A DNA stretch of 64,000 nt from Verrucomicrobiaceae bacterium UBA1938 (GTDB taxonomy: Bacteria > Verrucomicrobiota > Verrucomicrobiia > Verrucomicrobiales > Verrucomicrobiaceae): assembly GCA_002336895.1 (NCBI GenBank), contig DDFC01000023.1:273584-337583 (forward strand). Reading direction: 5' to 3'. This document shows positions 49,516 through 56,929 of the stretch, piece after piece. Every line of letters begins with the position of its first letter. The stretch's first letter is position 1. Position numbers and translations under genes: made by a program. The notes under the pieces were generated by a model, which did no database searches, was not told the origin of the DNA, and saw only the letters and a list, made by a program, of their open reading frames with translations.

Positions 49516-50964
49516 TCAGTCTCCGAGCATGGCGTCCATGACCTGCTGGCACAACGCTGAAACCGCCGCGCCGCTGGTATAGTGGTTAACCATGAGGGCG
49601 TAGCAGTGTTCCTGGCCGGACTTGCCTTTGGCGAAGCCGGTGAAGGTGCGGACGCCGGACATGGCGCCGCCTTTCCAACTGAGGCCGTCTTTGGAGAGGA
49701 GGGAGGCTTTGTAGGCGGGGCCCTGGGGGCCGATGCCGGCGAGGTATTGGAGACGGGCAAGATCGAGAGGGCGGATGAAGTCTGCACGGGCGAGGCCGCA
49801 GCCGTCCTCCATACGCAGGCCGGTGAAGTCGAGGCCGCGCTGCTTCCAGTGATCGCGGATGACCTCGGCGGGAGGCTTGCCGAGCTTGAGGCCGAGCATG
49901 CGGAAGACGCATTCGGTTTCAAGATTGTCGGAGGTGGCGTGGATGCTTTTGATGATGTCGATGAGCGCGGGTGAATCGTGCTGGAGCAGTGCATAGGATG
50001 GCTGAGCCGTGGGTGTGGAGACGGAGCCGACCTGGATGCCCTCTGCCGCGAGCAGGGTGCGGAAGTGGTGCTCGATGAAGCGTGCGGGATCTGGCACGGC
50101 GCCTTTGGCCTGAAACTTGGCGGCACCGAGCGGCACGGTGCCGCGAAGGTGAATGGCGGTGGTGATTTCTCCGCCATGGATGACGACGCCATCTCCGGAG
50201 TCTTGCGGGCCGGTGGTGACTTCGTTTTTCCAGGCGGCCTGAGGAATTTCGAGATTGATGCCGAGAAGCTCTGCAGGGGTGCCCTCCGCAGCGCCTGCGC
50301 GGAACATGACGATGTAGCGGTTGTGATTGAGATTGAGCCCTGAGACGCCGCTGCCGTAGCCGTTGCCGATGTCTCCCCAGTTCCAGTAGTCATTGTAGAG
50401 GCTGCCTTTGAAGAAGCTGGTGTCTGCACGGATGCCCCCGGTGATGCGCAGGAGGCCGCGCTGTTTCAGCTCTGAGGCCCAGGCCTTGAGGTCGTCCATC
50501 TTGAGCATGGGGTCGCCGCCGCCAATGATGACGAGGTCGCCTTTGATCTCGCCATTCTGAATGGGGGCGGAGGATTTGAGCTCGGTGGTGAAATGGAAGT
50601 CGGGGCCAAGGAGCTCCAGAGCGGTGGCGGTGGTGAGGGTCTTGAGGCTGGAGGCGGGGATGAAGGCGGTGGCGGCGTTTTCATCGAGAACGACCTCGCC
50701 TTTGTCATTGAGGAGGCAGAAGCCGATGGCGGCACCTGTGAGTTCGGGAGTAGCGCGGGCGGCCTGAAGGAGGGTGGTGATGGGGTGTGGCTCTGGCTTG
50801 GCCGGAGGCTGGGGGACTGGTGGCCGGGGCTCGGGCGGAGTCTCGGGCTGGCTGGAGAGCTGAGGGGAGACTGGTAGTGCAGCGGGGGCACCTGCCTCAC
50901 GGCGCAATATGAGCAAGGCTACGAGGGCGGAGCCGAGGAGGAGGATGAGGATGTTTTTCCACAT
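49516..50964 (-). CDS. dacB: PBP4-type D-Ala-D-Ala carboxypeptidase/endopeptidase
   Basis: 482 residues. An N-terminal anchor (NILILLLGSALVALLIL) is followed by a Pro-rich linker (about 30-60) and a family S13 domain. The catalytic S-x-x-K is S105-S-L-K108 in 'AFIPASSLKTLTTATALELL'; 'IHATSDNLETECVFRMLGL' gives the S-D-N motif, and 'SWKGGAMSGVRTFTGFAKG' the K-G-G motif. Members trim peptidoglycan cross-links in the periplasm. The Pro-rich linker could span the periplasm. It is transcribed alone. Confidence 0.92.
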   Translation of the reverse strand: MWKNILILLLGSALVALLILRREAGAPAALPVSPQLSSQPETPPEPRPPVPQPPAKPEPHPITTLLQAARATPELTGAAIGFCLLNDKGEVVLDENAATAFIPASSLKTLTTATALELLGPDFHFTTELKSSAPIQNGEIKGDLVIIGGGDPMLKMDDLKAWASELKQRGLLRITGGIRADTSFFKGSLYNDYWNWGDIGNGYGSGVSGLNLNHNRYIVMFRAGAAEGTPAELLGINLEIPQAAWKNEVTTGPQDSGDGVVIHGGEITTAIHLRGTVPLGAAKFQAKGAVPDPARFIEHHFRTLLAAEGIQVGSVSTPTAQPSYALLQHDSPALIDIIKSIHATSDNLETECVFRMLGLKLGKPPAEVIRDHWKQRGLDFTGLRMEDGCGLARADFIRPLDLARLQYLAGIGPQGPAYKASLLSKDGLSWKGGAMSGVRTFTGFAKGKSGQEHCYALMVNHYTSGAAVSALCQQVMDAMLGD

Positions 50965-51260
50965 GGGCTGGAGTGTATCGTATTTTCAGAGGTGGAATCT
51001 GAAAAGAGCGGGTTTTCTGGGGTGGGAGCGTGCTGGCTGGGAAGAGCTGGGAATATGCGGGGTAATGGCAGAAGCGGAGAGCCGCACAGAGGACTGTGCG
51101 GACCACTCTGCTGCCGCCAGTGCGATGCTCTTAGAGTCATTCCACGCTGTGTATGGTGACGCTGCGCTCTCAACTGCTCCTAAAGATGGTCGGTGCCGCG
51201 CTGTCACTCCGGACTCCGAACGGGGCTTGCGGTTTAGGAAGCGGTGGGGCAGGTTGGGGC
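50965..51260. other. Intergenic region with AGGA-loop hairpin, 296 bp
   Basis: Divergent gap between dacB and the VOC gene. CCGCACAG/CTGTGCGG with an AGGA loop lies at 51082-51101. The rest has an open frame reading into the VOC gene but without conservation, and I see no separate gene. Confidence 0.5.
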
Positions 51261-51608
51261 ATGAAACCTGAGAAAGTGAAGTTCATGCTGATGGCTGCGG
51301 ATATGAAGCGGGCGGTGGGCTTTTACCGTGATGTGATCGGACTGGAGCCGCTGTTTGTGAGCGATTTCTGGACGGAGATGAGCTTTGGCGATGCAATCAT
51401 CGCGCTGCATGGCGGGCATGATGGCTCGCGGAATCCGACGGGGCTGAGCTTTCAGTACGAGGATGTGCTGGTGATGGCGGAGAAGATCGCGGGAGCGGGG
51501 GCGAAGATTCTCCAATCTCCGGAGCAGCGGGAGGGGGAGCCGATTTTGCTGGGGGTGTTTCGGGATGCGGAGGGGAACGAGGTTTTCATCACGCAGTATG
51601 TGGGGTGA
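51261..51608 (+). CDS. VOC (glyoxalase/bleomycin-resistance-like) protein
   Basis: 115 residues from ATG 51261. 'MKPEKVKFMLMAADMKRAVG' and 'FYRDVIGLEPLFVSDFWTEM' give the typical first beta-alpha-beta unit, and 'GVFRDAEGNEVFITQYVG' the last strand with D-x-E-G-N. Small single-module VOC proteins bind divalent metals and can act as dioxygenases, glyoxalases or drug-binding proteins. It is next to thiH in the same direction, but that connection may be fortuitous. Confidence 0.85.
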   Translation: MKPEKVKFMLMAADMKRAVGFYRDVIGLEPLFVSDFWTEMSFGDAIIALHGGHDGSRNPTGLSFQYEDVLVMAEKIAGAGAKILQSPEQREGEPILLGVFRDAEGNEVFITQYVG

Positions 51609-51685
51609 GCAAGCGCGCCCCTGACCATTCCCGTGCATCACCTTGCACAGCACGCCGGGCGGTTTATAGAAATTTCCCCCCAAAG

Positions 51686-52816
51686 ATGGAAACCAGCTTC
51701 ATTCCCACACTCGATGCCCTGCCAGCGCGCAAGTCGCCGCTGATGGACCGCTTTGCCGCGCTGCTGGAGCCGAAGGGGCCGACGCAGATCGAGGCGATGG
51801 CTAAGGAGTCGCGGATGATCACGCGGCGGAATTTTGGGCGGACGATGCGGCTGTTTGCACCGCTGTATGTTTCCAACGAGTGCGTGAACAACTGCAGCTA
51901 CTGCGGCTTTTCGCGCGACAACAACTCGATCCTGCGTGTGACGCTGACGATCGACCAGGTGGTGGCTGAGGCGAGGCATCTGGTGGCGCAGGGTTTTCGA
52001 AACATCCTGCTGGTGGCGGGGGAGCATCCGAAATTTGTGAGCGATGGCTACCTAGAGGAGTGCATCCGGGCGATCCGTGATTTTGTGCCGACGATCGGGA
52101 TCGAAGTGGGGCCGATGGAAGCGCCGGAGTATGAGCGCATGGTGAAGGCGGGTGCGGAGGGCCTGGTGGTGTATCAGGAGACCTACGACCGCGAGATTTA
52201 CAAGGACATGCACACCGCGGGGCCGAAGAAGGACTTTGACTGGCGACTGGCGTGTCCTGAGCGCGGGTATGCGGGGGGATTCCGCCGGATCGGGATCGGG
52301 GCGTTGTTTGGCCTGAGTGACTGGCGGCTGGAGGCGCTGCGACTGGCGGCACACCTGGAGCACCTGTACAAGCACTGCTGGAAGTCCACCTTTACGGTGG
52401 CGTTTCCACGACTGCGGCCGGCGGCGGGTGGATTTACGCCGATGACGGATTTTCCGGACTGGGCGCTGGTGCAGACGATCTGCGCGTTTCGGATCACGTT
52501 TCCAGAGGTGGGTGTGATTTTAAGCACGAGAGAGCCTGCACCGCTACGGGATGCACTGGCGCCGCTGGGCGTCACGGTGATGAGCGCGGGCAGCCACACG
52601 GAGCCAGGAGGCTACACGGGCGCGGGCGCGGAGGATCTGCACCAGACGGTGCGTGGCAAGCGCGTGGAGGTGGCCGAGAAAGCGGAGACGAGCCGTGCTG
52701 AAGGGCAGTTTGGGATCGCGGATCAGAGATCGCCGCAGAGTGTGGCGGAGATGCTGCGGCAGCAGGGGCTGGACCCGGTGTGGAAGGACTGGGATGCGTC
52801 GATCCTGGCAGCATAA
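51686..52816 (+). CDS. thiH: 2-iminoacetate synthase ThiH
   Basis: 376 residues from ATG 51686. The radical SAM motif C-x3-C-x2-C is C66, C70, C73 in 'YVSNECVNNCSYCGFSRDNN'. 'VGPMEAPEYERMVKAGAEGL' and 'YQETYDREIYKDMHTAGPKK' are standard ThiH blocks. ThiH cleaves tyrosine to dehydroglycine, used with ThiS and ThiG for the thiazole of thiamine. ThiS follows by 15 bp. ThiG and ThiF are not in the window, which is unusual for this neighbourhood. Confidence 0.95.
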   Translation: METSFIPTLDALPARKSPLMDRFAALLEPKGPTQIEAMAKESRMITRRNFGRTMRLFAPLYVSNECVNNCSYCGFSRDNNSILRVTLTIDQVVAEARHLVAQGFRNILLVAGEHPKFVSDGYLEECIRAIRDFVPTIGIEVGPMEAPEYERMVKAGAEGLVVYQETYDREIYKDMHTAGPKKDFDWRLACPERGYAGGFRRIGIGALFGLSDWRLEALRLAAHLEHLYKHCWKSTFTVAFPRLRPAAGGFTPMTDFPDWALVQTICAFRITFPEVGVILSTREPAPLRDALAPLGVTVMSAGSHTEPGGYTGAGAEDLHQTVRGKRVEVAEKAETSRAEGQFGIADQRSPQSVAEMLRQQGLDPVWKDWDASILAA

Positions 52817-52831
52817 CTAACGACTTTTGTT

Positions 52832-53032
52832 ATGAAGATCACTTTGAACGGAGAGAAGCGTGAACTGGACGGGCCGCAGACGGTGAGGTCGCTGCTGGAG
52901 CTGGTGGGCCTGGGAGGAAAGCCGGTGGTGGTGGAGCAGAATCAGGTGGCGCTGCTGCCGAGGGAGATCGATGGGGCCAGCGTGAACGACGGGGATGTGA
53001 TCGAGGTGGTGCAGATCACGGCGGGGGGGTAG
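52832..53032 (+). CDS. thiS: Sulfur carrier protein ThiS
   Basis: 66 residues with a ubiquitin-like fold: 'MKITLNGEKRELDGPQTVRS', 'VVVEQNQVALLPREIDGASV', 'DGDVIEVVQITAGG'. The required C-terminal Gly-Gly is present; it is adenylated by ThiF and becomes the thiocarboxylate that donates sulfur to thiazole. It is 15 bp after thiH, so both are probably co-transcribed. Confidence 0.95.
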   Translation: MKITLNGEKRELDGPQTVRSLLELVGLGGKPVVVEQNQVALLPREIDGASVNDGDVIEVVQITAGG

Positions 53033-53146
53033 GGGGAAATGACGTGAGGTGTTGGTGGGGCGGTTGCTCGGTGCGCCTGTCGATTGCGGGAGACGGCCGG
53101 TGATGTGCTGGAGAGTTGGAATAGATGTGTTACTTTTTCTGAAATC

Positions 53147-53614
53147 ATGAACACAAGAATCGCCTTGGTAATGTTCAGTTTCTTCATCGGTTCCTGTGAT
53201 GTTAAAGAACTGGCTGCCACGAATGATCAGGTGGTGGGAACCTACGTTGGCAAGCTGCCCTCGGGGCAAGTCGAACTCTGGCAATTGGATGCTGACGGTG
53301 TTTTCACCCAAAAGTTTTTCAGGAACGAGGCTCAATTCGTGGCGAATACCCCCGAACATCGTTTTACAAGCTCATGGCGAATTGGAAATCAGCGGTTGGT
53401 GATCGAACAAACAGTCGAGCACTTTGATTTACACCCGCCTTTCCAAGTGAAAAAGCCAGAGACTATCAGTTGGAGTTCTCCAGTTTTGTGGATGTCGTCA
53501 GGCTTCGGCTCTGATGTACCGATTATTGTCCTGTCGGAAGACACAGGTGTCATTTACCAACGAGGGAAAGGCCAAGGATGGAATGAAATCAGAGAGTTTG
53601 GTTGGGGCCAATGA
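53147..53614 (+). CDS. Small lipoprotein
   Basis: 155 residues from ATG 53147. 'MNTRIALVMFSFFIGSCDVK' is a lipoprotein signal with lipobox F-I-G-S-C. The mature protein has alternating strands ('VVGTYVGKLPSGQVELWQLD', 'FTSSWRIGNQRLVIEQTVEH'), resembling a lipocalin-like or other small beta barrel. The family is not recognised. GC content is clearly below that of the neighbours, suggesting later acquisition. Confidence 0.72.
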   Translation: MNTRIALVMFSFFIGSCDVKELAATNDQVVGTYVGKLPSGQVELWQLDADGVFTQKFFRNEAQFVANTPEHRFTSSWRIGNQRLVIEQTVEHFDLHPPFQVKKPETISWSSPVLWMSSGFGSDVPIIVLSEDTGVIYQRGKGQGWNEIREFGWGQ

Positions 53615-53635
53615 ATAGGAAGCGTTGAACCCTTG

Positions 53636-53704
53636 GGGCTCTGGGGTGAAGCGGAGCGCCAGAATCGAGGACGAGTTCGAGCAGGAGGACGAGGACGATT
53701 TTTT
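53636..53704 (+). repeat. Composite repeat, partial copy with ATCGAGGACGAG
   Basis: GGGCTCTGGGGTGAAGCGGA, GCGCCAGAATCGAGGACGAG and a purine tail GGAGGACGAGGACGATTT. Compared with the copies near 24-25.8 kb it lacks the decamers. It lies between convergent genes. Confidence 0.6.
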
Positions 53705-53705
53705 G

Positions 53706-55106
53706 CTAGCGAGAGACGCCAGAGTAGCCGTTGCCGGTGGAGCAGAGGCGGAAGAGGTGATTGCAGACTTCGTGGGCGGAGATGATGCCGGTGCGGGGGA
53801 GCTGGTCGAAGTCGCCAATGAGGACGGGCCAGTCGGCGCGGTCTTCGGGGATGCGGCCGTGGGAGCCTTTGACGAGAGTGGCGTCGAGCGGGATGACGTC
53901 CATGAGCATGCGCTGGCCGAGGGCTTTGCGGGCGAGCTTTGAGGCGATCTTGAGCTTGGGCCATTTGATGGCGGGATCGACAAAGAGCTCGGCGGGGTCG
54001 TAGCCGCATTTGCGGTGGATGTCCACGCAGCGGGCGAAGTCGGGGGCCTTGCGGTCGTCCTGCCAGTAGTAGTAGGTGAACCAGCTTTTGGCATCAGACA
54101 CGGCGATGAGGTCGCCGCTGCGCTCGTGATTGAGGCCAACGAGGTGTTTTTCCATCTTGCCGAGGACCTGGGCGACGCCGGGAGTGGCCTCGAGGGTGGC
54201 GCGGACTTGAGGGAGAATGCTCTGATCGTTGACGTAGATGTGGGCGACCTGGTGGTCGGCGATGGCGAAGGCTTTGGAGCCGCCGAGGTCGAGGGTTTCG
54301 CGGCCGAGCTCGTCCTTGATGCTGAGCCAGCCCTTCTCGCGGAAGACGCGGTTGAGATGGACGGGCTGCTCCACGTCTGTGATGCCGTATTCGGAGAGGA
54401 GGACGACCTTGATGTTGCGGGTCTCATAGAAGCGGATGAGGTCGCCAACGACGTTGTCGATCTGGCGGAGATCGAAGCGGATTTTCTCCATGTCGATGCC
54501 GACGCGCTGGAGATTGTAGTCTAGGTGGGGGAGGTAAACGAGGGAGAGGCCGGGCCAGTGTTTTTCCTCGATCCACTTGGCGCTCTCGGCGATCCAGATG
54601 GAGGATTTGATGTCGGAGCCGGGGCCCCAGAAGTGGCGGAAGGGAAAGGGGCCGAGGTCTTTTTTGATGCGATCCCGCAGCGGCATGGGCTGGGTGTGGA
54701 TGTCGAAGACCTTGCGGCCATCCGCCGGGTAGAGAGGGCGCGGGGTGATGGCGAAGTCTGCGGTGGAGTACATGTTGAACCACCAGAAGAGCTTGGCGCA
54801 GGTGAACTGGGGATCGACGCGGCGGAGGGCCTCCCAGAGCTTTTCTCCATGCATGAGCTGCTCTGGCTGCTTCCAGAAGCGGTGCTCGGCGTAGTCGCGG
54901 TCGTACCAGCCATTGGCGACGACGCCGTGGTCACGGGCGAGGCGGCCGGTGAGGTAGGTGGCCTGGGCGGTGCAGGTGACGGCGGGGAGGACGGGCTCGA
55001 TGAGGGTGGAGCGGTTCCGCTCAATGAACGCACGGATCGCGGGGGTGTGCTCGCCGATGAGGCGGGAGGTGAGTCCGACGACGTTCAGGATGGCGGTGCG
55101 CTGCAT
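53706..55106 (-). CDS. Alkaline-phosphatase-superfamily phosphodiesterase
   Basis: 466 residues. 'LIEPVLPAVTCTAQATYLTG' carries the nucleophile Thr (44 or 46). 'YLPHLDYNLQRVGIDMEKI' and 'VVLLSEYGITDVEQPVHLNR' give the metal-binding Asp/His residues, and 'DLIAVSDAKSWFTYYYWQDD' and 'MLMDVIPLDATLVKGSHGRI' the last His. It belongs to the nucleotide pyrophosphatase/phosphodiesterase branch. There is no signal peptide, so it may be cytoplasmic. Upstream is a short AT-rich region, then DUF3307 in the same direction; substrate unknown. Confidence 0.88.
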   Translation of the reverse strand: MQRTAILNVVGLTSRLIGEHTPAIRAFIERNRSTLIEPVLPAVTCTAQATYLTGRLARDHGVVANGWYDRDYAEHRFWKQPEQLMHGEKLWEALRRVDPQFTCAKLFWWFNMYSTADFAITPRPLYPADGRKVFDIHTQPMPLRDRIKKDLGPFPFRHFWGPGSDIKSSIWIAESAKWIEEKHWPGLSLVYLPHLDYNLQRVGIDMEKIRFDLRQIDNVVGDLIRFYETRNIKVVLLSEYGITDVEQPVHLNRVFREKGWLSIKDELGRETLDLGGSKAFAIADHQVAHIYVNDQSILPQVRATLEATPGVAQVLGKMEKHLVGLNHERSGDLIAVSDAKSWFTYYYWQDDRKAPDFARCVDIHRKCGYDPAELFVDPAIKWPKLKIASKLARKALGQRMLMDVIPLDATLVKGSHGRIPEDRADWPVLIGDFDQLPRTGIISAHEVCNHLFRLCSTGNGYSGVSR

Positions 55107-55191
55107 GTGGGGAGCAGTTACAAGTTTAAGGTTTCAAGTTTCAAGTTGTATCGCCTCGGAGGGAAAACTTGGGACTTTGAACTTTAAACTT
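55107..55191. repeat. Self-similar TTTAAAGTTTCAAG stretch
   Basis: Several AAGTTTCAAG-type words precede ACTTTGAACTTTAAACTTTC, with the two ends partly complementary (AAGTTTAAGG against its opposite). The region is AT-rich in a GC-rich neighbourhood, lying between two minus-strand genes. It is of the same self-similar character as the stretch near 14690. Confidence 0.5.
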
Positions 55192-55596
55192 TCAAGCTCC
55201 GTAGAGCATGGCAGCGATGACGTAGGCGATCTTGCAGATGAAGTGCAGGGCCTGGTCCTGGACGAAGGTGGTCTTGTTTTCGCACTTGGCGAAATCGATG
55301 AGCCAGTGGAGGACGAACTCGATGAGGCCGAGATAGAAGCAGCCGGTGATGGCCCAGACGGCCGCCGCGTGGATGAGGCAGTGGGCCGTCATGCACCAGG
55401 GCCAGATCTGCACCGGGCGGGAGGGGTCCTGCAGCTTGTGGAGCAGGTGGCGATTTTTGCAGATGGATAAAAATTCCCCCTGCAAGGGGTAGTCCATCAC
55501 CGCATGACCCGCAAAAAGAAGGAATATGACCTGGAAGGCTTCCAGCGTGGTGTGCGGAGGAAATGGCAACAAGCCGGACATACGGCAATCTTCCAT
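55192..55596 (-). CDS. DUF3307 membrane protein
   Basis: 134 residues from ATG 55596 (ATG 55581 also possible). It has three or four membrane segments: 'FQVIFLLFAGHAVMDYPLQG' with the family H-x-x-x-D-Y-x-x-Q motif, 'WPWCMTAHCLIHAAAVWAIT' and 'GLIEFVLHWLIDFAKCEN' (H-W-x-x-D). These conserved His and Asp residues define DUF3307, a family of unknown role. It precedes a cyclic-nucleotide-binding gene on the same strand. Confidence 0.88.
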   Translation of the reverse strand: MEDCRMSGLLPFPPHTTLEAFQVIFLLFAGHAVMDYPLQGEFLSICKNRHLLHKLQDPSRPVQIWPWCMTAHCLIHAAAVWAITGCFYLGLIEFVLHWLIDFAKCENKTTFVQDQALHFICKIAYVIAAMLYGA

Positions 55597-55660
55597 TGTT
55601 AAGGCGGACTGCAAAGCGCGATTTGAATCCGCGCAGCACAATCCGCCTCCCGTCCAAGCA

Positions 55661-56116
55661 TTATGCGCTGTAGAAAGCGGCGATCTTCTCATTCACCGCG
55701 CGGAGGCGGTGGGAAATGGTGCGACCGACACCGATGAGCAGCCAGGCAGCAGCGCGGGGGTACTCATTGATGTAGCTTTCAAGAGTCTCGCCGTCGATGC
55801 GCCAGACCTGGGAGAACTCCACAGCGGTGACGCTGGCGCTGGCCACATTGGGGTCGAGGAGGTTGATCTCGCCGATGGTCTCGCCCTTCTGGATGGAGCC
55901 GAGAAGGACCTTGTGGCCGCCGCGCATGGCGGTGGCGTGGAACTTGCCGGAAACGACGAAAAAGAGGCTGTTCTGCTGCTGGCCTTCCTCGATGAGGTGC
56001 TGGCCCGGCTGGACCGGCAGGAATTCGCCGTAGCCGCTGAGAATGTCGCGATCTTCGTCACCGAGGGGTTCGAGGATCCCTTGGGCCGGCAGTTGGGGAG
56101 TCGAGAGAGAACTCAT
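55661..56116 (-). CDS. Cyclic-nucleotide-binding (Crp-like) domain protein
   Basis: 151 residues, one cNMP-binding domain without an HTH. 'DILSGYGEFLPVQPGQHLIE' and 'EEGQQQNSLFFVVSGKFHAT' make the beta roll, and 'GSIQKGETIGEINLLDPNVA' the phosphate-binding cassette with G-E-I in place of the usual G-E-x-A. A C-terminal helix ends at 'IAAFYSA'. Such single-domain proteins usually act as sensors or as regulatory subunits of other proteins. The partner is not evident. Confidence 0.85.
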   Translation of the reverse strand: MSSLSTPQLPAQGILEPLGDEDRDILSGYGEFLPVQPGQHLIEEGQQQNSLFFVVSGKFHATAMRGGHKVLLGSIQKGETIGEINLLDPNVASASVTAVEFSQVWRIDGETLESYINEYPRAAAWLLIGVGRTISHRLRAVNEKIAAFYSA

Positions 56117-56390
56117 GAGGGTAATAAGGTAAAATGAATTAAAGATGCTTTTTTAAGCGGAGATGCCCGCGATGGCAAGCACGGTGAAGAAGTCGGGCAA
56201 GAAAGGGCTGGCAGGCTGAAAAAAGTCACAGATTTGACGCATTCAGCGTGTTAAGGCGGGAAAAAAGCCTCAGAAGGTTGTTCGTAAATACGAAGAATGT
56301 GCGTTCTAAATTTTGCTGGATTTCCAAGGGCACCGGTTCAAAATCGCCGCCTCTCACAAACCAGCTAACCAGCCCACCCCGACCCCATCC

Positions 56391-56876
56391 ATGTCTGACA
56401 CCACTTCCTCCAAATGCTGCGGCAGCCTCAGTTACGATTTTGCCCATGTTCTGCTCCGCCTTTGGGTCGGCATGCGTCTTTTCATGGCTGGTCTGGACAA
56501 ATTCCGCTATGGCAATGGTCCGGACACGACCTTCAGCATCGCCAACTACACGGACAAGAAGGGGCCGCCGATCGCCAAGCTGATGAGCAGCAACAGCTTC
56601 ATGCCTGAGTGGGCCTGCAACGCCTTCGCCAGCACGATCGGCTACATCCTCGTTCCTGTGGGCATCTGGGTGGCGATCGGCATCTGCACTGAATTCGGCC
56701 TGCTGGCCGCCGGTCTGGTGTTCCTGTCCCTGGGCTTTGGCCTTGCCGCCCTGCCGGACGACACGGAAGTGGTGAGCAACATCGGTCTTTCCATCCTGAT
56801 CGTGGCCGCCGCGCTGGTGACCTCCAAGGCCAAGACTTTCTCTGTGGACGGCTTCCTTGCCCGCAAGAAGGCATAA
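56391..56876 (+). CDS. DoxX-like membrane protein
   Basis: 161 residues from ATG 56391. Four membrane segments: 'FAHVLLRLWVGMRLFMAGLD', 'ASTIGYILVPVGIWVAIGIC', 'FGLLAAGLVFLSLGFGLAAL' and 'NIGLSILIVAAALVTS'. 'RLWVGMRLFMAGLDKFRYGN' matches the R-x-x-x-G-x-x-F-x-x-x-G-x-x-K start of DoxX-related proteins, possibly in quinone or thiosulfate redox chemistry. A perfect hairpin with an AACTACGAC arm lies at 56875-56897, directly at its stop. Confidence 0.75.
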   Translation: MSDTTSSKCCGSLSYDFAHVLLRLWVGMRLFMAGLDKFRYGNGPDTTFSIANYTDKKGPPIAKLMSSNSFMPEWACNAFASTIGYILVPVGIWVAIGICTEFGLLAAGLVFLSLGFGLAALPDDTEVVSNIGLSILIVAAALVTSKAKTFSVDGFLARKKA

Positions 56877-56897
56877 CTACGACTTTGTGTCGTAGTT
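56875..56897 (+). terminator. Stem-loop at the stop of the DoxX-like gene
   Basis: AACTACGAC pairs with GTCGTAGTT over 9 bp around TTTGT. There is no U-tract, so it may be an attenuator or an mRNA 3' end rather than a classic terminator. Confidence 0.5.
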
Positions 56898-56929
56898 GGC
56901 AGTGAACCTACACACGCCTGACTGCACCC

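Noticed and set aside
51609..51685. Possible TPP riboswitch before thiH
   Set aside because: The 77-bp gap is too short and lacks the CTGAGA-type thi-box core.
55600..55640. Possible tRNA T-arm (GATTCAAATC) on the minus strand
   Set aside because: The stems around it do not complete a cloverleaf and no anticodon arm is found at the right distance.
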